Shown here one piece after another: positions 57,070 to 64,000 of a stretch of 64,000 nt of DNA. Source of the stretch: an uncultured Rhodopila sp. Its GTDB lineage: Bacteria; Pseudomonadota; Alphaproteobacteria; Acetobacterales; Acetobacteraceae. Under the pieces are notes generated by a model. The model made no database searches. It was not told the DNA's origin and saw only the letters and a program-made list of their open reading frames with translations. How positions within the stretch are numbered: the stretch's first letter is position 1; the number at the start of each line of letters is the position of its first letter. The stretch is taken from contig NZ_CAJATU010000183.1 in the NCBI RefSeq assembly GCF_903944925.1, forward strand, positions 1-64,000. Reading direction: 5' to 3'. Both the position numbers and the translations under genes were made by a program.

Positions 57070-57771
57070 TCAGGTCGGCTTGCGGCGCCCCGCCACCGGC
57101 AACGACGGCGCCTTGGCAGGTTTGTCCGGCCCCCACAGGCGCTGGTAGTAGCTATCGGCAAGGTGCAGCGCAGCCACCGGGTTGTGACCCAGCACGCGGT
57201 CCTTGGCGACCAGCACGGTGCTCAGGCCCTTGGCATACTTGAAGAACAGGCTGTCGTGGCCGATGCAGAGTCCCATTACGACATTGAACTCGCAGCCATG
57301 GGCATTCAGCATTTCGGCCTGGGAGACCGGGTTGCAGAGCGGCTCGAACCCGCCGGGCCGGATCTTCTCGGAATCCTCCAGGCCGATTTCCTCTTTCGGA
57401 ATGTTGCCGTTCTTGCAGGCAACCGAGACGACTTCGAAGCCGTGGCTTTCCAGGATGCCGGACAGGATATAGGCGTGTTCGATGAAGCTGATGCAGTTGG
57501 CGATGCCGATTTTGCGAAAGCCCATCTTCCTGGAGAACTGCACGATCTCCTCGACGCGGGTCCATTTGCAGTAGCCCTCTGACTCGACCCTCGCCGCCAC
57601 CCGGGCGATCCGGCGCGTCTCCGGGTCGTCGTAGAGCGCCCGCGCCGCGGCCTGGGTTTCCGGATCGACCTTGCTCGGGCAGAAGCCCGGACCGCCGCTT
57701 TCCGCCTCGCCGTCGCGACAGGCGCGCACGGTTGAGGGGCAATAGGCGCAAGCGGGGTCTTCGTAATCCAT
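57070..57771 (-). CDS. DUF1847 family metal-binding-like protein
   Basis: This 233-residue protein has a cysteine-rich N-terminus, DPACAYCPSTVRACRDGEA and GFCPSKVDPE, like a zinc or iron-sulfur motif. The domain that follows includes KIGIANCISFIEHAYILSGI, VVSVACKNGNIPKEEIGLED and NVVMGLCIGHDSLFFKYAKG. The second part matches DUF1847, whose function is unknown. The ATG at 57771 begins at the first family residue; a longer frame from 57918 adds an unrelated stretch. It is convergent with the PLD gene. Confidence 0.8.
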   Translation of the reverse strand: MDYEDPACAYCPSTVRACRDGEAESGGPGFCPSKVDPETQAAARALYDDPETRRIARVAARVESEGYCKWTRVEEIVQFSRKMGFRKIGIANCISFIEHAYILSGILESHGFEVVSVACKNGNIPKEEIGLEDSEKIRPGGFEPLCNPVSQAEMLNAHGCEFNVVMGLCIGHDSLFFKYAKGLSTVLVAKDRVLGHNPVAALHLADSYYQRLWGPDKPAKAPSLPVAGRRKPT

Positions 57772-58095
57772 AGGTCCAGCCTTCCGGTCATTGTCGGTAT
57801 CGGCACCCGTCTCTGCCGGTGGCAGCCGCGCGACATTGATCCAGATCAAAACAGGATGTAACGATAGGCAGTCAATGGCGTAGAAATTCGAAAGCACTAG
57901 GCTAATGGTTGGTTTCAACTTGATCCCGATAGCGCCGGGCCGGCGAACATCGGCACTGCATCGCCGGCGACACCCGCTTGACCAAACCCGGCCATAATGG
58001 CCAAACTCCCGGCCAACGGAACGTCCGAGTCAAACCGCATACCGCCTCCGGCGTCCCGAGGTCCAGAAACTGCGATACGATGAAAGGGAGAACGC

Positions 58096-58581
<486 letters not shown>

Positions 58582-58611
58582 AGCGCCGCGCGGCATATAG
58601 GGAGTACGACC

Positions 58612-60993
58612 ATGGGCTTCGAAGGCATCGGTGCATCCGTACGCCGCAAGGAGGACGTGCGCTTCCTCAGCGGCAGGGGCAACTACACCGACGACATCAA
58701 CCGTCCCGGCCAGCTTCACGCCTACATCAAGCGCGCTGACAGACCGCATGCGCGGATCGACGCGATCGATACCGCGGCGGCGGGGAAGGCACCCGGCGTG
58801 GTGCGGGTGTTCACCGGCGCCGACATCGCCGCGGAGAATATCGGCGGCATTCCCTGCGGCTGGCAGATCCATAACAAAGACGGCTCGCCGATGGCCGAGC
58901 CGATGCATCCCGTGCTCGCTGTCGGCAAGGTGCGCCATGTCGGCGACCCGGTCGCCGTGGTGATCGCCGACAGCCGGCAGGCGGCCAAGAACGCCGCCGA
59001 ACTGATCGAGATCGACTACACCGACCTGCCCGCGGTGGCGAACCTGACCGATGCCGTCGCCGCCGGCGCGCCGGAGGTGCATGACGGCGTCGCCGGCAAC
59101 CTCTGCTACGACTGGGTCATTGGCGACAAGGCGGTGGTGGACGGCGTGTTCGCCAGCGCCCATCGCGTCGTGAAGCTCGACCTCACCAATAACCGGCTGA
59201 TCCCCAACGCGATGGAGCCGCGCGCCGCCATCGGCGACTACGACACCTCATCCGGCGATTATACTTTGTATACCACCAGCCAGAATCCGCACGTGATCCG
59301 CCTGCTGATGGGCGCCTTCGTGCTGCACATCCCGGAGAACAAGCTGCGTGTCGTGGCCCCGGATGTCGGCGGCGGCTTCGGCTCGAAGATCTACCACTAC
59401 GCCGAGGAGGCGATCGTCACCTGGACCGCCGGCAAGGTCCGCCGCCCGGTGAAATGGACGGCCGAACGCAGCGAAAGCTTCATGTCCGACGCGCATGGCC
59501 GCGACCATGTCAGCACCGCCGAGATGGCGATCGACAAGGACGGTGTGTTCCTCGGCCTGCGCATCACCACCCTGGCGAACATGGGCGCCTACCTGTCCAC
59601 TTTTGCTCCGGCCGTGCCGACTTACTTGTACGCGACCCTACTGGCAGGCGTCTACAAGACCCCGGTGATCTACTGCAACGTCAAGGCGGTGTTCACCAAC
59701 ACCGTCCCGGTGGACGCCTATCGCGGCGCCGGGCGCCCCGAAGCGACCTATCTGCTGGAGCGCCTGGTCGATGCCATCGCGTATGACACCGGTATCGACA
59801 AGATCGAACTGCGGCGGAAGAATTTCATCCCCGCCGACGCCTTCCCCTACCAGACGCCGGTAGCGCTGCAATACGACAGCGGCGACTACCAGACGACGTT
59901 GAACGTCGCGCTGCAAACCGCCGGCTGGGACTCCTTCGAAGCCCGCCGCGCCGAAGCGAAAAGGCGCGGCAAGCTGCGCGGCATCGGCATTTCCACCTAT
60001 CTGGAAGCCTGCGGCATCGCGCCTTCGGCGGTCGTCGGTTCGCTCGGCGCCCGCGCCGGCCTTTACGAAGTCGCCAACATCCGGGTCCACCCCACCGGCA
60101 GCGTCACGGTGTTCACCGGCACGCACAGCCACGGCCAGGGGCACGAAACCACGCTCGCCCAGCTTGTCGTCGATCAGCTAGGCGTGCCGCTCGACCAGGT
60201 CGAGGTCGTGCATGGCGATACCGCGAAAATCCCGTTCGGCATGGGCACCTATGGCAGCCGCTCATTGGCTGTCGGCGGGTCCGCGATGGTCAAGGCGATG
60301 GACAAGATCATTGCCAAGGGCAAGAAGATCGCCGCCCATCTGCTGGAAGCCTCAGTCCAGGACATCGAGTTCAAGGACAACACCTTCACCGTCGCCGGCA
60401 CCGACCGGTCGAAGACGCTGACGGATGTTTCGCTCGCCGCCTACGTGCCGCACAACTACCCGATCGAGGAACTCGAACCCGGCCTGGACGAAACCGCGTT
60501 CTACGACCCGAAGAACTTCACCTTCCCCGGCGGCTGCCACATCGCCGAGGTCGAGATCGACCCCGAAACCGGCGTGGTGGAGATGGTGAATTTCATCGCC
60601 GTGGACGATGTCGGCCGCGTGGTCAATCCGATGATCGTCGAGGGCCAGGTGCAAGGCGGCGTCGCCCAGGGCATCGGCCAGGCGCTGTTCGAATCCGCCA
60701 TCTACGACCCGGACGGACAGCTTCTGTCAGGCTCCTTCATGGACTACACGATGCCGCGCGCGAACGATATTCCGCCTTTGTCGGTCGCCACCGAAAACAC
60801 CATGTGCACTCATAACCCGCTCGGTTCCAAAGGCTGCGGGGAGGTCGGCGCCATCGGCTCGCCACCCGCGGTAATGAACGCCGTGGTGGACGCGCTGAAG
60901 GAATACGGCGTGCGGCACCTGGAAATGCCGGCAACCGCGGCGAAAATCTGGTCGATCATCCAATCCGCGCAGCCGCGTATAGCGGCCGAGTAA
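58612..60993 (+). CDS. coxL: Molybdenum hydroxylase catalytic subunit, form II CoxL-like
   Basis: This 793-residue catalytic subunit carries the molybdopterin cytosine dinucleotide cofactor. The active-site loop is [27 protein letters not shown] is the form II signature, unlike the AYxCSFR loop of true CO-oxidising form I enzymes. Other family regions are [36 protein letters not shown] and [20 protein letters not shown] with the catalytic Glu. The true substrate is unlikely to be CO; purines, aldehydes or N-heterocycles are candidates. Confidence 0.93.
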   Translation: MGFEGIGASVRRKEDVRFLSGRGNYTDDINRPGQLHAYIKRADRPHARIDAIDTAAAGKAPGVVRVFTGADIAAENIGGIPCGWQIHNKDGSPMAEPMHPVLAVGKVRHVGDPVAVVIADSRQAAKNAAELIEIDYTDLPAVANLTDAVAAGAPEVHDGVAGNLCYDWVIGDKAVVDGVFASAHRVVKLDLTNNRLIPNAMEPRAAIGDYDTSSGDYTLYTTSQNPHVIRLLMGAFVLHIPENKLRVVAPDVGGGFGSKIYHYAEEAIVTWTAGKVRRPVKWTAERSESFMSDAHGRDHVSTAEMAIDKDGVFLGLRITTLANMGAYLSTFAPAVPTYLYATLLAGVYKTPVIYCNVKAVFTNTVPVDAYRGAGRPEATYLLERLVDAIAYDTGIDKIELRRKNFIPADAFPYQTPVALQYDSGDYQTTLNVALQTAGWDSFEARRAEAKRRGKLRGIGISTYLEACGIAPSAVVGSLGARAGLYEVANIRVHPTGSVTVFTGTHSHGQGHETTLAQLVVDQLGVPLDQVEVVHGDTAKIPFGMGTYGSRSLAVGGSAMVKAMDKIIAKGKKIAAHLLEASVQDIEFKDNTFTVAGTDRSKTLTDVSLAAYVPHNYPIEELEPGLDETAFYDPKNFTFPGGCHIAEVEIDPETGVVEMVNFIAVDDVGRVVNPMIVEGQVQGGVAQGIGQALFESAIYDPDGQLLSGSFMDYTMPRANDIPPLSVATENTMCTHNPLGSKGCGEVGAIGSPPAVMNAVVDALKEYGVRHLEMPATAAKIWSIIQSAQPRIAAE

Positions 60994-61016
60994 CGAAGGC
61001 AAAAGGGAACATCAAG

Positions 61017-61811
61017 ATGTACGATTTCGCATACGAGAAACCCGGCAGCCTGGCCGATGCCGTCAAGCTGCTGTCAGCCGATCCGGACGCCAAGGCGCTG
61101 GCCGGGGGGCAGACGTTCATTCCGGTGCTGAAGCAGCGGCTCAACCGGCCGTCCACCGTCGTGGACCTGGCGAAGCTCGGCCTGACCGGCATCACCGTAT
61201 CCGGCGACAAGGTCACCATCGCCGCCATGACAACGCACGCAACGATCGCCGCCAGCCCCGAGATCAAAGCCAAAATCCCCGGTCTGCAACATCAGGCTTC
61301 GCTGATCGGCGATGAGGCGGTGCGGCACCGCGGCACCATCGGCGGCTCGCTGGCCAATAATGATCCCGCTGCCTGCTATCCCTCCGCTGTACTCGCCCTG
61401 AACGGTACAATCAAAACCGATCGGCGGTCGATTCCGGCGGATGAGTTCTTTCAGGGAATGTTCACCACGGCGCTGGAGCCGGGCGAGATCATTACGTCCG
61501 TGGAGCTGCCGGTTCCGCAGAAGTCGGCCTACGAGAAATTCCGCAATCCGGCGTCGCGTTATGCGATCGTCGGGGTGTTCGTGGCGAAGTTCGCCTCCGG
61601 CGTGCGGCTGGCGATAACCGGTGCCGGCCAAGGCGGCGTGTTCCGGCATGCGGAGTTCGAGAAGGCTTTGTCGGCCAATTTCGCCCCTGAAGCGATTGCC
61701 GGAATCGCGACCCCGGCGGAGGGCCTGAACGGCGATATTCACGCCAGCCCGGAATATCGGGCGCATCTGATCGGGGTCGTGTCGAAACGGGCGGTCGCCA
61801 AGGCCGCCTGA
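61017..61811 (+). CDS. coxM: Molybdenum hydroxylase FAD subunit (CoxM-like)
   Basis: This 264-residue FAD subunit passes electrons from the iron-sulfur subunit to an acceptor. It opens MYDFAYEKPGSLADAVKLLS. The FAD pyrophosphate loop is AKALAGGQTFIPVLKQRL, and the second FAD motif is VRHRGTIGGSLANNDPAA. Last of the S-L-M operon, 23 bases after the large subunit. The gene order differs from coxM-S-L of classic CO oxidisers, and no coxD/E/F/G maturation genes follow. Confidence 0.94.
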   Translation: MYDFAYEKPGSLADAVKLLSADPDAKALAGGQTFIPVLKQRLNRPSTVVDLAKLGLTGITVSGDKVTIAAMTTHATIAASPEIKAKIPGLQHQASLIGDEAVRHRGTIGGSLANNDPAACYPSAVLALNGTIKTDRRSIPADEFFQGMFTTALEPGEIITSVELPVPQKSAYEKFRNPASRYAIVGVFVAKFASGVRLAITGAGQGGVFRHAEFEKALSANFAPEAIAGIATPAEGLNGDIHASPEYRAHLIGVVSKRAVAKAA

Positions 61812-61882
61812 CAGCTTCGGCAATGGGTCGGCGGCGCAGTCCTGCAACTGCTTAGTCATAGCCGCTAGCAGATGGGGTTCCG

Positions 61883-62731
61883 ATGAGCGGCCAACCGCCC
61901 TGGCGTGAACTGAACCTGGCGATGTGGAATGCGAAAGCCCCGCTTCATCTGACGTCGCGAACTTACGATATCGCCGGCTTCAAGGCAGGCCGCATGTCGC
62001 TCCGGCCGCACGAAACCGCAGATCTGGGCGTTGTGGCCGGAAAGACTCTGATCCATTTACAATGCCATCTCGGCCTGGACACGCTTTCCTGGGCACGCCT
62101 CGGCGCCCGGGTCACCGGATTGGACTTTTCTGCGTTGGCCGTGCAGGCCGCGTCGGATCTTGCGCGAGACATGGATCTCGATGCGCACTTCGTAACCTCG
62201 GACGTTTATGATGCGCCCGCCGCGGTGGAGCATCGCACGTTCGATATCGTTTACACGGGTGTTGGCGCGCTGTGCTGGATCCCCGATATGGAAAGATGGG
62301 CGGAGGTGGTGCGCGATTTGCTCCGCCCCGGCGGCGAACTGTATTTGTTCGAGTTCCATCCGGTAAAATGGATGATCGAAGGCGGCGCACCGGACGATAT
62401 CGTCATACGGGACGGTTATTTCTCGCCGGCTGAGGGGTATCGCGAAGCAGGCGGCGTAACCTATGCCGATGCATCGATCCCCGCAGCCGCGACACCGACG
62501 GTGCAATGGAACCACCCGCTCGGCGAGGTCATTACCGCGTTGACGAATGTCGGACTTAGGATCACCGCGTTGCGCGAGCTTGACCGCGACGTCATCCGCC
62601 AATGGAGCATGATGGAACCAACGGATGACGGCATGTACCGCATGCCCGGTGACCTACCGTCATTGCCGCTGATGTATGTGCTGAGAGCCCGCCGGGACGT
62701 TGGCACGGCAATCGTCAGCCATTCGACATGA
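61883..62731 (+). CDS. Class I SAM-dependent methyltransferase
   Basis: This 282-residue methyltransferase has SAM-binding motif I in LIHLQCHLGLDTLSWARLGA (a His/Gln variant), motif II in VTGLDFSALAVQAA, and motif IV in FDIVYTGVGALCWIPDM, followed by LLRPGGELYLFEFHPVKWMI. Close relatives are annotated as generic methyltransferases with unknown substrate. It lies downstream of the molybdenum hydroxylase operon in the same direction, 71 bases away, so it could be read from the same transcript. Confidence 0.85.
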   Translation: MSGQPPWRELNLAMWNAKAPLHLTSRTYDIAGFKAGRMSLRPHETADLGVVAGKTLIHLQCHLGLDTLSWARLGARVTGLDFSALAVQAASDLARDMDLDAHFVTSDVYDAPAAVEHRTFDIVYTGVGALCWIPDMERWAEVVRDLLRPGGELYLFEFHPVKWMIEGGAPDDIVIRDGYFSPAEGYREAGGVTYADASIPAAATPTVQWNHPLGEVITALTNVGLRITALRELDRDVIRQWSMMEPTDDGMYRMPGDLPSLPLMYVLRARRDVGTAIVSHST

Positions 62732-62820
62732 ACGCGGTCGCCCGCGCAGGCCGGCAAAACTATCGGGCAACCAGGTCTGTTCCTGATGCAATCCTGGTCC
62801 GCATTCCCCATATTGCTCCA

Positions 62821-63018
62821 ATGACCCAATATATCATTGTCCCGAACGGGGATGGATCCGGCTTTAACATAACGGTGTCAGGCGCCAACGGCGCACGCCA
62901 GACCATGATGGGCTTCGATTCGGAGGCGGAAGCCGAGGCGTGGATCGCGCAGGACAGGCGGCTTGACGGCCCTGACGAGCCTGCGCCGGAATTCCAGGAC
63001 GCCGGCGCAAGCGACTAG
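62821..63018 (+). CDS. Small conserved-type protein, unknown function
   Basis: This protein of about 65 residues has MTQYIIVPNGDGSGFNITVS and QTMMGFDSEAEAEAWIAQDR. The pattern of a beta hairpin then EAEAEAWI helix is typical of small DUF-type proteins of alphaproteobacteria. The start is at 62821, although the frame is open upstream over the methyltransferase stop. No known function. Confidence 0.6.
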   Translation: MTQYIIVPNGDGSGFNITVSGANGARQTMMGFDSEAEAEAWIAQDRRLDGPDEPAPEFQDAGASD

Positions 63019-63034
63019 CCGACGCGCGGAGCTG

Positions 63035-63292
63035 CTAAGGCGTGCCGCCGCCGAAGCCGCGTTTTCGCAGCCGCTCCAGCTTACCCAGGCATATCCGGCA
63101 CGTCACCGCCTCAGACGGCGGCTCCGCCCAACCCGAGGCAGCCCCGGGTTCGGTCGCGCACAGCGCCATCCGGCAGCCCGGCGTCACCGCATGATACATC
63201 GCCGATCGGCCGGCCGCTTTGGCTGGTCCATCTTTTCGCAGGGCAACGAAGACCCGGCCCGATTCGATGATAATGTTCGCCTCCCACAACAC
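63035..63292 (-). CDS. Small protein with C-terminal CxxC, unknown function
   Basis: This protein of about 85 residues ends with SEAVTCRICLGKLERLRKRG, where the CxxC pair suggests a small metal-binding motif with MYHAVTPGCRMALCATEPGA before it. Its compact basic and cysteine-bearing nature looks like a real small gene. The correct start among the first codons is uncertain. It converges with the preceding small gene (17 bases apart). Confidence 0.55.
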   Translation of the reverse strand: MLWEANIIIESGRVFVALRKDGPAKAAGRSAMYHAVTPGCRMALCATEPGAASGWAEPPSEAVTCRICLGKLERLRKRGFGGGTP

Positions 63293-63452
63293 GTGTTCGC
63301 GAGGTTGCTAACCCATTACAGCCGGACCACCAAGCATTTGTTGCCGGGCTTAAGGATTGGATGAAGATTAGATCAAGGGTTTTTTGGAACACGATGAAAC
63401 GTTCGGTTGATCACATTACAGCCGGAACAACCGGCGGCACTCCCTGCCCGGC

Positions 63453-64000
63453 ATGGCAATGACCGCTCTCGCGCAATTGGCCGCAACCCCGGGGCCGGCA
63501 TCTCTGCCCTACTGCGACCCTGCGTTCCCCGACCGTCTGCTCAACCTGCATGCGGCCCGCCCCGCTGCCTGGCACGCCGGCATGCCCGTCCTGTTCGTCC
63601 ACCACGGCGTCACCCGCAACGGCCAGGACTACCGTGACTACTGGATGCCGCATGTGGACCAAGGCGGCTTCCTGGCGATTGCCATCGAGTTCCCGCACGC
63701 CTCCTTCCCCGAGCACCTTTGGTACAACTTCGGCAATCTCCGTTCCGCGGACGGCTCGGCAAACCCGAGGCGAGACTGGACCTTCGGCATCGACGACCGC
63801 CTGTTCGCCGCCCTGCGCGAGCAGGGGATCACCACCACGCACCGCTACGGCCTGTTCGGCCACTCGGCCGGCGGCCAGTTCGTCCACCGGATGCTGTCGT
63901 TCGGCTATCGAGAGCATGTCGCGGTGGCCGTCGGCGCCAACGCCGGCACCTATGCGATGCCCGACCTGTCGATCGACTGGCCCTGGGGCCTCGGCGCCAC
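63453..64000 (+). CDS. Alpha/beta hydrolase, N-terminal part (partial at window edge)
   Basis: 182 codons remain before the right edge. VLFVHHGVTRNGQDYRDYWM contains the oxyanion-hole His/Gly run of a secreted-type hydrolase. RYGLFGHSAGGQFVHRMLSF carries the Ser nucleophile (GHSAGG), followed by AVGANAGTYAMPDL. This resembles PHB-depolymerase-like and dienelactone-like hydrolases. The acid and His residues and the end lie outside the window. Two adjacent Mets (63453 and 63459) are possible starts. Confidence 0.85.
   Translation, partial: MAMTALAQLAATPGPASLPYCDPAFPDRLLNLHAARPAAWHAGMPVLFVHHGVTRNGQDYRDYWMPHVDQGGFLAIAIEFPHASFPEHLWYNFGNLRSADGSANPRRDWTFGIDDRLFAALREQGITTTHRYGLFGHSAGGQFVHRMLSFGYREHVAVAVGANAGTYAMPDLSIDWPWGLGA

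Noticed and set aside
63312-63425. Direct repeat CATTACAGCCGGA (63312 and 63413)
   Set aside because: Only 13 bp with about 100 bp between; too little to call an att site or mobile element.

Overview
The window is high-GC DNA with tightly packed, often 4-nt-overlapping genes. It looks like an alphaproteobacterium, most likely a Rhodospirillales/Acetobacteraceae-type aerobe. The pointers are a box-type benzoyl-CoA pathway, an RpoE/ChrR pair with alphaproteobacterial-style promoters, PEP-CTERM, a form II CO-dehydrogenase-like hydroxylase and gcvTHP behind a tandem glycine riboswitch. The taxonomic placement is inference; no rRNA or marker phylogeny is available here.

Layout. 0-4.2 kb: chemoreceptors (one fused to a PilZ domain), a decayed BrnT toxin with an intact HTH partner, and an orphan TRAP binding protein. 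4.3-5.2 kb: a PAP2-like membrane protein. 5.3-11.8 kb: an aerobic benzoate operon (CoA ligase, alpha/beta hydrolase, BoxC, BoxB, sulfurtransferase) behind a TGCA-N6-TGCA site; boxA and the semialdehyde dehydrogenase are not in the window. 11.8-18.2 kb: RidA, an aldo/keto reductase, and the riboswitch-controlled glycine cleavage operon. 18.3-22.3 kb: a PEP-CTERM protein, PPK2, a small HicA-like protein and a secreted glycosidase-like protein.

22.5-30.1 kb is the most coherent accessory locus. A divergent promoter region carries two TGATCC-N18 promoters. One drives an ECF sigma factor, its ChrR anti-sigma, an esterase lipoprotein, a DUF1295 membrane protein and a methyltransferase. The other drives an FAD oxidoreductase, DUF1365 and a cyclopropane-fatty-acid-synthase-like enzyme. 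Together they look like a singlet-oxygen-responsive membrane-lipid modification island, possibly for furan, methylated or cyclopropane fatty acids.

30-36 kb: an acyltransferase, an FAD monooxygenase, a two-component system and a secreted hemerythrin-like protein. 36-44.5 kb: a split type II secretion locus (gspE-F-I-J on minus; gspH and gspL-M-N on plus) interrupted by a ferritin-like gene. 44.6-47.9 kb: tRNA-Ser(CGA) followed by a decayed IS630 copy, a Cache-domain protein of lower GC and 1.4 kb without a convincing gene, probably an eroded island. 47.9-54.1 kb: gltBD. 54-64 kb: a receiver-domain protein, an AT-rich patch, a phospholipase D-family protein, DUF1847, a molybdenum hydroxylase operon (S-L-M order), a methyltransferase, two small proteins and a truncated hydrolase at the edge.

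A family of dispersed palindromes with GTCATGG / CCATGAC ends recurs at least eleven times. Most copies are intergenic, but one lies in frame inside the benzoate-operon hydrolase as a perfect 30-bp inverted repeat, and one extends the 3' end of the esterase gene in the sigma-factor operon.
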